A DNA stretch of 17,282 bases, taken from positions 1 through 17,282 of the forward strand of contig CALGNF010000141.1 of the NCBI GenBank assembly GCA_937958685.1. Direction: 5' to 3'. Each line of letters begins with the position of its first letter. The first letter of the stretch is position 1. The DNA comes from an uncultured Caryophanales bacterium (GTDB lineage: Bacteria; Bacillota_I; Bacilli_A; Izemoplasmatales; Hujiaoplasmataceae). Positions 7,405-13,497 of the stretch are shown here, piece by piece. The notes under the pieces were generated by a model that searched no databases, was not told where the DNA came from, and saw only the letters and a program-made list of their open reading frames with translations. The position numbers and the translations under genes were made by a program.

Positions 7405-8667
7405 ATCAAAGACACCAATCTGCCGCGCTTCGACATGGTCAAAAAACCGATCAACCAGAAATGGTATCTGGTACCACTGGCTTGGCTGCTGTCCATCGGC
7501 GTGCTCTTCACCCACAAACTCAAAGTCAGGAAGACAAACATGAAGGGCTTGAAGCCACCCTACATCCTTTTGTGCACGCACCACGCCTTCATCGACTTCA
7601 AAGTGACAACGATGGCGATTTTTCCCCGACGCGCCAACTACATCGTGGCGATCGACGGGTTCATCAAACGGGAAAGCCTCCTGCGCAACGTCGGCTGCAT
7701 CTGCAAGCGGAAGTTCACAAACGACATCTTGCTGATCCGCCAAATCGAACATTCCCTAAGGGTCAACAAGACGATCTGCGCGATTTATCCGGAAGCGCGC
7801 TATTCGCTGATCGGCACCACGGCCATCCTCCCAGATTCGCTCGGAAAGTTGTGCAAGCTGATGAAGGTCCCGGTTGTTGTCCTCAACATGCACGGCAACT
7901 ACCTGAGCCAGCCGGTTTGGAATCTCGCCCAAAGGAAAGTGAGACTTAGGGCGGACATGACCCAAATCATCACCGCCGAAGAAATCAAAACACTCGCCAT
8001 CGACGAAATCAATCGCCGCATCAACAAAGCTTTCGAATACGACGAATATCGCTATCAATGGGAAACGAAACAGCGGATCACCTATAAAAACCGAGCCAAA
8101 AATCTGCACAAGGTCCTTTATCTGTGTCCACACTGCTTTACCGAACACGAGATGGATTCGGACGGCAACAAACTCTGGTGCAACCATTGTCACAAGACCT
8201 GGGAAATGGATGAATACGGCCGTTTGAAAGCTCTTGAGGGCACCACCGAATTTGCGCACATCCCCGATTGGTACGAATTCGAAAGGGGCCATGTCCGGCA
8301 ACAAATCCTGGAAGGGACCTACAAATTCGAAGACGACGTCATCGTCGATTCCCTACCCAATGCCGATGGCTATGTCCGCCTGGGAGAAGCCCGGCTCGTG
8401 CATGACGAGGACGGATTTCGCCTCACGGGCAATTTCGACGGCGAGGAGTTTCGCCTCATCAAGGAAGTCGAGTCGCTGTACTCGCTCCATATCGAGTACG
8501 ACTACTTCGGCCGGGGCGACTGTCTTGATCTTTCAACCCTGAACGATACCTACTACCTCTATCCGAAAACCAAAAAGAATGTCGTGACCAAATTGCATTT
8601 TGCCGTTGAGGAGTTGTTCAAACTGGCCAAGGAAGACAAACTGCCGAAGGCTCCTCTCGCCGACTAG
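7405..8667 (+). CDS. PlsC-like lysophospholipid acyltransferase with zinc ribbon
   Basis: Probable acyl transfer to lysophosphatidate or a related glycerolipid at the membrane. Numbering here is from ATG 7435 (410 aa). Residues 10-25 are hydrophobic. The HX4D catalytic motif is H49-HAFI-D54. YPEARYS stands in place of the usual FPEGTRS block. A zinc ribbon follows (C231-x2-C234, C249-x2-C252), then a beta-rich C-terminal region of unknown role. That extension makes it far longer than plain PlsC (about 240 aa). I place the start at ATC 7405 because AAGGAGG is 8 bases before it and the frame is open. This adds ten residues, ending LPRFD before MVKKPIN. The conservative alternative is ATG 7435. 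The gene is 42-72 bases after the GGDEF gene, probably the same transcript. The substrate is unproven, and no clear terminator follows. Confidence 0.8.
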   Translation: MKDTNLPRFDMVKKPINQKWYLVPLAWLLSIGVLFTHKLKVRKTNMKGLKPPYILLCTHHAFIDFKVTTMAIFPRRANYIVAIDGFIKRESLLRNVGCICKRKFTNDILLIRQIEHSLRVNKTICAIYPEARYSLIGTTAILPDSLGKLCKLMKVPVVVLNMHGNYLSQPVWNLAQRKVRLRADMTQIITAEEIKTLAIDEINRRINKAFEYDEYRYQWETKQRITYKNRAKNLHKVLYLCPHCFTEHEMDSDGNKLWCNHCHKTWEMDEYGRLKALEGTTEFAHIPDWYEFERGHVRQQILEGTYKFEDDVIVDSLPNADGYVRLGEARLVHDEDGFRLTGNFDGEEFRLIKEVESLYSLHIEYDYFGRGDCLDLSTLNDTYYLYPKTKKNVVTKLHFAVEELFKLAKEDKLPKAPLAD

Positions 8668-8700
8668 GCATCTTTCTTTTATCGGTTAATCGCCGTTTGT

Positions 8701-8729
8701 TTGACACGGACGACAAATGCGAATATAAT
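8701..8729 (+). promoter_or_regulatory. Full-consensus promoter of the HMA protein gene
   Basis: TTGACA (8701-8706), a 17-base spacer and TATAAT (8724-8729) match the sigma-70/sigma-A consensus at every position. The start codon is about 34 bases downstream of the -10. Confidence 0.88.
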
Positions 8730-8762
8730 AATATTATCCCGATAATTGCGAGGTTGATCCGC

Positions 8763-8969
8763 ATGAAAAAAGCCATCATCGAAAATATCCACTGCGAAGG
8801 CTGCGCCAAGGACATCAAGCATGTTCTGGAATCTGTCTACGGCGTTTCCAATGTCCAGGTATCCTATCAGGGCGGCTATGCCCTGTTTGACGGTTACGTC
8901 TCCAAAGAAGTGATCGAAAGCGCCCTCGCCGAAGAGGGCTACCGTCTGATCGATATCGTCAAGGCATAA
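8763..8969 (+). CDS. Small heavy-metal-associated (HMA) domain protein
   Basis: 68-residue soluble protein made of a single HMA/ferredoxin-like fold, as in CopZ-type copper chaperones. The start ATG 8763 follows GAGG (8750-8753). Upstream in-frame codons fall within the promoter, so a longer form is excluded. The metal motif is H-C11-E-G-C14, beginning NIHCEGC where copper chaperones usually have GMTCxxC. The rest follows the family layout, with a hydrophobic GVSNVQVSYQGGYALFDG strand pair and EGYRLIDI at the end. The metal is not determined: the glutamate and histidine around the cysteines differ from classical copper sites. No P-type ATPase or metal regulator lies nearby. It is a single-gene transcript with its own terminator. 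Confidence 0.85.
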   Translation: MKKAIIENIHCEGCAKDIKHVLESVYGVSNVQVSYQGGYALFDGYVSKEVIESALAEEGYRLIDIVKA

Positions 8970-8988
8970 GGCTCCCGGAGCCTTTTTC
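8968..8988 (+). terminator. Terminator after the HMA gene
   Basis: AAGGCTC (8968-8974) pairs with GAGCCTT (8978-8984) around a CCG loop and runs into TTTTT. The hairpin begins within the stop codon. Confidence 0.85.
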
Positions 8989-9042
8989 TTTTGGCGGGTC
9001 GCCTCACAATTCATCGCCAGCGCTTGCCGGTTCCGTTTGTGT

Positions 9043-9070
9043 TTGACATTGCCAGCAATAGTGCTATAAT
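9043..9070 (+). promoter_or_regulatory. Extended -10 promoter of the cation antiporter gene
   Basis: TTGACA (9043-9048), a 16-base spacer and TATAAT (9065-9070), with TGC just before the -10 (an extended -10 element). The mRNA would start near 9077, directly in the structured leader. Confidence 0.85.
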
Positions 9071-9074
9071 ATAA

Positions 9075-9157
9075 TGCGGCGCCGGACCGGGCTTGTATCG
9101 GTCGCAAGCGACAAAATCGGCTTGACAAAGCGAGACTCTTTACTTTGGGATGCCGCA
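9075..9157 (+). ncRNA. Structured 5' leader, candidate cis-regulatory RNA
   Basis: The leader can be closed by a 7-bp helix, TGCGGCG (9075-9081) with TGCCGCA (9151-9157, one G-U), just before the ribosome site GGGTGA (9162-9167). Inside, GTCG-CAAG-CGAC (9101-9112) forms a tight hairpin. CAAGC (9105-9109) can instead pair with GCTTG at 9091-9095 or GCTTG at 9120-9124, so alternative folds are mutually exclusive. AAAG...CTTT (9127-9130 with a downstream partner) may form another stem. I do not recognise a named riboswitch class. The structure is inferred by eye only, and no terminator or antiterminator is evident. Confidence 0.4.
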
Positions 9158-9171
9158 GCACGGGTGAACAT

Positions 9172-10542
9172 ATGGGTTTTCTGGCAATCACCACCGAACT
9201 TAATCCGATCTTTGTGTCCATGATCCTGCTGGCCGCAGCCATTGCCTTCGGATCCTTTTTCGGCTGGCTCGGTGAATTCTTCAAATTGCCGCTCATCACC
9301 GGATATTTCCTTTCCGGCATCATCCTCGGACTCATCCTGCTTGTTTCCGGCAACGCGGAAGCCTACGATTATGTCAAAATTGTCGGTAACATCGCGCTCG
9401 CGTTCATCGTTTTTGAAATGGGTACCAGGTTGCACTTTCGCAAGGTCAGGCACAATATCTCCGAAGTCATCGTCATCGTCCTGTTTCAGGCGATTTTCAC
9501 CATCTTGCTCGTCTGGGGCGCGATGTTTCTGTTCGGTGCGCCTTGGGAGATGGCGCTGCTACTGGGCGTCATCGCAATTGCAACCTCCCCGGAAACGATC
9601 ATGGTCATCTCCCGCAATTATCGTTCCAAAGGCCATCTCACAGATGCGATCATGTCACATATCGGCGTCGACGACATCGCCGGCGTGACGATTTTCGCTG
9701 TGGCGATTGCGATCGCCGCCGCCGTGAACAGCCATACGGCGATCTCGCCGGAATTGATGATTTTCGAACCGATGCTCGATATCTTCGGTTCCTTCATCGT
9801 CGGAGGCTTGATTGGTGCTGTCTTGGCTTTGTTTACTCATCTATCCAAACGCGATAGCGCCCGGTCTAAGCAGTTTTATCTCGCGGAAACTGTCTGTGCG
9901 ATCCTGCTTGTCACGGGAATCACGCTCCAGCATTATCAGATCGGTCATGTTCACTTCGCCCTGTCGCCGATATTGGCACCACTCTCGATGGGGATCGTCT
10001 TCACCAATCTGATGTCAAAGGATCTCCGCAAGGAAAACGACGAGGCGATCGATTCATTCACTCCCCCTTTTATCATGGTCTTCTTCGCCTTGATCGGCAT
10101 CCAGCTTGTCGTCTCAATCATCAACCTCACCGTCTCCATCTGGTACGTCTTAGGAATTGCCATCGCCTATGTCGTCCTGCGCGTCGTCGGGAAGCAATTG
10201 GGTGTTTTCGTCGGATCCAAAGTCAAGAAAACCCCCAAGGAGATCATCAAATACCTGGTTTGGAGTCTGTTGCCGCAGGCGACCGTCTCCATCGGTATGG
10301 CCCAGATTGTGCTGGCGAACGAGAAATTGCCCGCCACATGGCGGACCATCATTTTTGTGGTCACGCTGATCGCCGCCGCCATGTATCAAGTCGTCGGACC
10401 CAAGGTTGCGGAGAAGACACTCCTGGCCTGCAAGGAGATCGAACCGGGCAAGCTCAACTTCTTTTATGTGCCCAAAGAAGGAAGCGACAACTGCTGCACG
10501 CCCAGGATCGATGATACCGACATGTTCGGCGAGGAGAAATAG
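9172..10542 (+). CDS. CPA2-type cation:proton antiporter
   Basis: Inner-membrane monovalent cation/H+ exchanger of 456 residues with about 12-13 hydrophobic helices. The ATG at 9172 follows GGGTGA (9162-9167). A TTG at 9145 in the same frame lies inside the folded leader and lacks a ribosome site. The N-terminal helix pair ends in FKLPLITGYFLSGIILG, a typical CPA motif. AIATSPETIMVI and GVDDIAGV give the two crossed-helix elements, and the adjacent aspartates DD are the ion/proton site of the electrogenic CPA2 branch. There is no C-terminal RCK/TrkA-N nucleotide domain, unlike KefB/KefC. The short cytoplasmic tail (from about residue 415) contains a CC pair. K+ or Na+ specificity cannot be assigned. 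Expression may be controlled by the structured leader. Confidence 0.88.
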   Translation: MGFLAITTELNPIFVSMILLAAAIAFGSFFGWLGEFFKLPLITGYFLSGIILGLILLVSGNAEAYDYVKIVGNIALAFIVFEMGTRLHFRKVRHNISEVIVIVLFQAIFTILLVWGAMFLFGAPWEMALLLGVIAIATSPETIMVISRNYRSKGHLTDAIMSHIGVDDIAGVTIFAVAIAIAAAVNSHTAISPELMIFEPMLDIFGSFIVGGLIGAVLALFTHLSKRDSARSKQFYLAETVCAILLVTGITLQHYQIGHVHFALSPILAPLSMGIVFTNLMSKDLRKENDEAIDSFTPPFIMVFFALIGIQLVVSIINLTVSIWYVLGIAIAYVVLRVVGKQLGVFVGSKVKKTPKEIIKYLVWSLLPQATVSIGMAQIVLANEKLPATWRTIIFVVTLIAAAMYQVVGPKVAEKTLLACKEIEPGKLNFFYVPKEGSDNCCTPRIDDTDMFGEEK

Positions 10543-10568
10543 CCCCGCCGTCCGCTTGGCGATTTTGC

Positions 10569-10597
10569 TTGACTAATCCGCCCCGATGAAAGATAAT
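10569..10597 (+). promoter_or_regulatory. Promoter of tRNA-Trp
   Basis: TTGACT (10569-10574), a 17-base spacer and GATAAT (10592-10597), followed by the tRNA 15 bases later. Confidence 0.72.
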
Positions 10598-10611
10598 ATT
10601 AATTGATTCCT

Positions 10612-10686
10612 AGGGGTGTGGTGTCAACGGTAGCACGACAGTCTCCAAAACTGTTTGAACGGGTTCAAATCCTGTCACCCCTGCCA
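10612..10686 (+). tRNA. tRNA-Trp (CCA)
   Basis: Complete cloverleaf of 75 bases. The acceptor AGGGGTG pairs with CACCCCT, followed by discriminator G and an encoded CCA. The anticodon stem ACAGT/ACTGT holds the loop CTCCAAA, with anticodon CCA reading UGG. The T-loop is TTCAAAT. The CCA anticodon, with TGA used as stop nearby, supports the standard code. The gene stands alone with its own promoter and terminator. Confidence 0.96.
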
Positions 10687-10698
10687 ATTGCGACTGAT

Positions 10699-10728
10699 CC
10701 GGCCAACTGGCCGGTCTTTCTTTTCTTT
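10699..10728 (+). terminator. Terminator after tRNA-Trp
   Basis: CCGGCC (10699-10704) and GGCCGG (10709-10714) close an AACT tetraloop. A pyrimidine tail rich in T (TCTTTCTTTTCTTT) follows. Confidence 0.85.
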
Positions 10729-10762
10729 CGATGGCTGAATGGCAAGGAACAACGATTATCTT

Positions 10763-10785
10763 CACTTTTCGTCTATGCAAAAGTG
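10763..10785. promoter_or_regulatory. Inverted repeat upstream of -10, operator candidate
   Basis: CACTTTT (10763-10769) and AAAAGTG (10779-10785) are perfect 7-base arms around 9 bases. They cover the -35 position of the promoter whose -10 is TATAAT at 10797-10802. The weak -35 fits regulation by a DNA-binding protein. Confidence 0.4.
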
Positions 10786-10796
10786 CGGGGATTTTG

Positions 10797-10802
10797 TATA
10801 AT
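10797..10802 (+). promoter_or_regulatory. -10 box of the 95-aa protein gene
   Basis: TATAAT lies 39 bases before the start codon. No good -35 is present at the right distance (around 10774-10779); that position lies within the inverted repeat. Confidence 0.55.
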
Positions 10803-10841
10803 GATATGTATAACGCAAGTTGCAATCGAGGAGGCATCTCC

Positions 10842-11129
10842 ATGAAGACCAGCCATCGCATCAAGGAACTCCGTGGCGTCGACGAACTTCAAGACAAAGT
10901 CGTCGAGGAAGTGTTGGAAGCTTACTATTTTTTGCGCCGCGAGGACGAAACCGAAACGATCAAGGCGACACTGGCAATCATCAACGAATACAAGGACATG
11001 ACGAGCGTTTATTGCTCGCACTGCGTGAACAACTACTGTGACGACTGCTTTCCGATGAAGAAGCGCGAGGTTTTCGTCAAGATCGAAAATTTGCTTCTTG
11101 ACCAACTGACGCAACTTTCGGGTTCCTGA
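10842..11129 (+). CDS. Small four-cysteine protein of unknown function
   Basis: 95 residues, not recognised. The ATG at 10842 follows an excellent GAGGAGG (10828-10834) at 7 bases. A longer reading frame upstream runs through the promoter and is ignored. The N-terminal half (about 1-50) is charged and probably helical (DELQDKVVEEVLEAYYFLRRE). A cysteine cluster follows, C58-x2-C61-x4-C66-x2-C69, inside YCSHCVNNYCDDCFP, then a second charged helix. The spacing suits zinc binding, or less likely an iron-sulfur cluster; it does not match the ferredoxin pattern. No signal peptide or membrane helix is present. The gene is a single transcription unit with a possible operator upstream and its own terminator. 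Confidence 0.82.
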   Translation: MKTSHRIKELRGVDELQDKVVEEVLEAYYFLRREDETETIKATLAIINEYKDMTSVYCSHCVNNYCDDCFPMKKREVFVKIENLLLDQLTQLSGS

Positions 11130-11142
11130 TTCCCAAATGATC

Positions 11143-11166
11143 AAGCCGGGGTTCCCGGCTTTTTTA
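11143..11166 (+). terminator. Terminator after the four-cysteine protein gene
   Basis: AAGCCGGG (11143-11150), loop GTT and CCCGGCTT (11154-11161), then a T-run to 11165. Confidence 0.9.
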
Positions 11167-11201
11167 TGCGACGGGAAAAATCTTTCTTTTTTCTGTCTTT
11201 A

Positions 11202-11210
11202 TGATATAAT
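11202..11210 (+). promoter_or_regulatory. Extended -10 promoter of the EF-G-like gene
   Basis: TGATATAAT gives a TGn extension plus a perfect -10 TATAAT (11205-11210). The -35 region (about 11182-11187) is a weak T-rich stretch, as is common for extended -10 promoters. Confidence 0.65.
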
Positions 11211-11254
11211 AATATAGATTGTAAGCGATTACCATGAGAGGAGACATTTAACCA

Positions 11255-13327
11255 ATGAAAGAATACCTTGCTGAGCAGATCAAGAACGTCATCATTTTGG
11301 GCCATCTGGGCAGCGGCAAAACCTCGCTGACCGAAGCCCTGGCCTTCATATCCGGTACGATCGAAAAAAAGGGCGAGGTCGAGCGGAAGAACACGATCTC
11401 GGACTTCACCGTCGAGGAGCAGACCAGACAGAACTCGCTCTCGACCGGGGTTGTGCCCGTTGAGTTCAAGGATGCGAAATTCAACTTCCTCGACACTCCG
11501 GGCGCGGATGAGATGATCGGCGACACCCTCCAGGCCTTCAAGGTCGCAACCGGCGCGATCCTGGTTCTCGATGCGACCAAAGGCATCGAGATCGGCGCCG
11601 AGAAAATGTGGAAGGAAATCCGGAAACACAATCTCCCCGCAATCATCTACATCAACAAAATGGACAAGGAAAACGTCAAGTTCGACGAAATCCTGCACGC
11701 CATCAAGGAGCGTCTCGGAAAAGAAGCGATCCCCTTCTGCCTGCCGATCGGCAAAAGCGAGGAGTTCGCCGGTTTCGCCGATGTCGTCGAACTGAAGGCG
11801 CGCATCTATGACGGCAACGCCTGCATCGACGGGGAAATCTATGAGAACAAAATGGCGCGCGTCCAGGCGCTGCGCCAAGATCTCGTCGAGACTGTCGCTG
11901 GAAGCGACGAGGAACTGCTCGAGAAATACTTTGGCGGCGAGGAACTCACGATCGAAGAGATCAAACGCGGCTTGAAACTGGCAGTCACATCCGGGGAGGC
12001 CGTCCCCGTCATGGTCGGCGCATCCCTGAAAAACGTCGGTCCGCTGACATTGCTGCACATGATCAACGAATACTTCCCGGCCACGAGCGAACTCGGTCCG
12101 AGCAAAGGCGAGAAACCCGACGCCTCGAGCGCCGTTGAAAGAAAAACCGCCGACTTTGAACCGTTCTCGGCCTATGTCTTCAAAACGATCATCGATCCGT
12201 TTGTCGGCACGATCAACTTCCTCCATGTCCGTTCCGGACAGCTTCGCAAGGATCAGGAAGTCTTTGTCTCCTCAGCCAATGATGTCGAGAAGGTCGGCCA
12301 GGTCTTCTTCATGCTCGGCAAGACCCAGATAGCGACCGAAGTCGTCCATGCCGGCGACATCTGCGCCATCGGCAAGACCGACGGCGTTGTGACCGGTGCG
12401 ACGCTTTCCGACAAGAAAGCGACGATGGTCTACCCGAAAACCGTGACTCCCAATCCGACGATGTATGTCGCGATCAGGCCGAAGAACAAGGCTGACGAGG
12501 ACAAACTCTCGAATGCGCTTGCGAAACTCCGGCTGGAGGATCCCACTTTCGAGATCGTCCGCAACAAGGAGACGAGCCAACTCCTGATCGGCGGACAAGG
12601 CATGATCCATCTCGGCTACATCATCGACAAGATGAAAAACATGTTCAAGGTCGACGTCGACAACGAAGAGCAACAAGTCGTCTACCGCGAGACGATCAAG
12701 GCGATCGCCACAGCGGAAGGCCGCTACGTCAAACAATCCGGCGGTTCCGGCTACTATGGCGTCGTCGTGATGCGTTTCGAACCCCTGGCCGACAAAGATT
12801 ACGAGTTTGCCGAGGAAGTCTTCGGTGGCGCTGTTCCCAGAAACTACTTCCCGGCCGTTGACAAAGGCCTTCAGGAAACGTTGGAGCATGGCACGCTCGC
12901 CGGGTTCCCGGTGATCGGCGTCAAGGGAGTCCTGACCGACGGCAAATACCATCCCGTCGATTCCAACGAGCTCGCTTTCAAGATGGCGGCCTCGATCGCC
13001 TTCAAGGAAGCGTGCAAATCAGCCAAGCCGACAATCCTCGAACCGATCCACAGAATCGTCGTCACCGTCAGGGACGAATACATGGGCGATGTCCTGGGCG
13101 ATGTGAACAAACGCCGCGGTCGCGTCATGGGCATGGAACCGGCCGATGACGGCTACCAGAAGATCGTTGCGGAAGTTCCCGAGGCGGAAATCACCAAATA
13201 CACGATTGACCTCAAGGCGATGACGCAAGGCTCTGGCACCTTCACCCGTGAATTCGTCAGATATGAGGAAGTCCCGGGCAACTTGATTCCGAAGATCATC
13301 GAAGAACACAAGAAGACAAACAATTGA
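11255..13327 (+). CDS. Elongation factor G-like translational GTPase
   Basis: 690 residues, near full EF-G length, with all domains of the family: the GTPase (1 to about 275), a domain II beta-barrel (from about 300, FKTIIDPFVGTINFLHV), then the EF-G C-terminal domains including GKYHPVDSNELAFKMAA. The P-loop is GHLGSGKT (16-23), and NKMD (134-137) gives guanine specificity. Two hallmarks differ from canonical FusA. DTPGH is DTPGA (80-84), so the catalytic histidine is alanine. The switch I RGITI-type block is RQNSL (58-62). This places it with EF-G paralogues rather than the main elongation factor. Its role is uncertain and GTP hydrolysis may be slow or altered. The start ATG 11255 follows AGAGGAGA (11236-11243). 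The neighbours are not ribosomal genes, unlike the usual str operon. Confidence 0.88.
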   Translation: MKEYLAEQIKNVIILGHLGSGKTSLTEALAFISGTIEKKGEVERKNTISDFTVEEQTRQNSLSTGVVPVEFKDAKFNFLDTPGADEMIGDTLQAFKVATGAILVLDATKGIEIGAEKMWKEIRKHNLPAIIYINKMDKENVKFDEILHAIKERLGKEAIPFCLPIGKSEEFAGFADVVELKARIYDGNACIDGEIYENKMARVQALRQDLVETVAGSDEELLEKYFGGEELTIEEIKRGLKLAVTSGEAVPVMVGASLKNVGPLTLLHMINEYFPATSELGPSKGEKPDASSAVERKTADFEPFSAYVFKTIIDPFVGTINFLHVRSGQLRKDQEVFVSSANDVEKVGQVFFMLGKTQIATEVVHAGDICAIGKTDGVVTGATLSDKKATMVYPKTVTPNPTMYVAIRPKNKADEDKLSNALAKLRLEDPTFEIVRNKETSQLLIGGQGMIHLGYIIDKMKNMFKVDVDNEEQQVVYRETIKAIATAEGRYVKQSGGSGYYGVVVMRFEPLADKDYEFAEEVFGGAVPRNYFPAVDKGLQETLEHGTLAGFPVIGVKGVLTDGKYHPVDSNELAFKMAASIAFKEACKSAKPTILEPIHRIVVTVRDEYMGDVLGDVNKRRGRVMGMEPADDGYQKIVAEVPEAEITKYTIDLKAMTQGSGTFTREFVRYEEVPGNLIPKIIEEHKKTNN

Positions 13328-13334
13328 TAACATG

Positions 13335-13370
13335 AGCGGCTCCCCAAATCTTTGGAGAGCCGCTTTCTAT
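13335..13370 (+). terminator. Terminator after the EF-G-like gene
   Basis: AGCGGCTC (13335-13342) pairs with GAGCCGCT (13357-13364), and further pairing inside is possible (CCAAA/TTTGG). The T-tail is short and interrupted (TTTCTATT). Confidence 0.75.
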
Positions 13371-13411
13371 TACAAGAAGATGTCTCATTGCCAATGATTA
13401 AGTGCAAATTC

Positions 13412-13440
13412 TTGACAGAGGCAACCACTTCTGCTAAAGT
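13412..13440 (+). promoter_or_regulatory. Promoter of the DegV gene
   Basis: TTGACA (13412-13417), a 17-base spacer and TAAAGT (13435-13440), with TGC just before the -10 (extended -10). Confidence 0.8.
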
Positions 13441-13442
13441 AT

Positions 13443-13468
13443 TATGTGTGACATAGTAGTTGATCAAC
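13443..13468. promoter_or_regulatory. Two adjacent palindromes in the DegV leader
   Basis: TATGT-GTG-ACATA (13443-13455) and GTTGATCAAC (13459-13468) lie side by side between the -10 box and the ribosome site, at about +1 to +25. This is a typical place for a repressor. They do not clearly match the FapR or FabT sites known to me. Confidence 0.4.
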
Positions 13469-13497
13469 ATCAATCCCAAATATAAGGAGATACACCC

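Noticed and set aside
6682-7752. 356-aa minus-strand frame opposite the GGDEF gene
   Set aside because: It spans two genes on the other strand and has composition typical of an antisense shadow.
8728-8737. ATAATATTAT palindrome after the HMA promoter
   Set aside because: It is short and pure A/T, overlapping the -10 box. Such palindromes arise easily by chance in AT-rich DNA.
9075-9171. Assignment of the antiporter leader to the ydaO (c-di-AMP), yybP or fluoride riboswitch
   Set aside because: The conserved blocks of those classes that I know are not present.
10546-10566. Possible terminator after the antiporter gene
   Set aside because: Only a 4-bp stem (CGCC/GGCG) with a broken T-run; too weak to call.
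10610-10864. Minus-strand ORF with GVTGFEPV motif
   Set aside because: Antisense of tRNA-Trp; a known spurious-protein pattern.
11141-12226. 361-aa minus-strand frame opposite the EF-G-like gene
   Set aside because: Antisense shadow that also crosses a terminator and the EF-G-like promoter.
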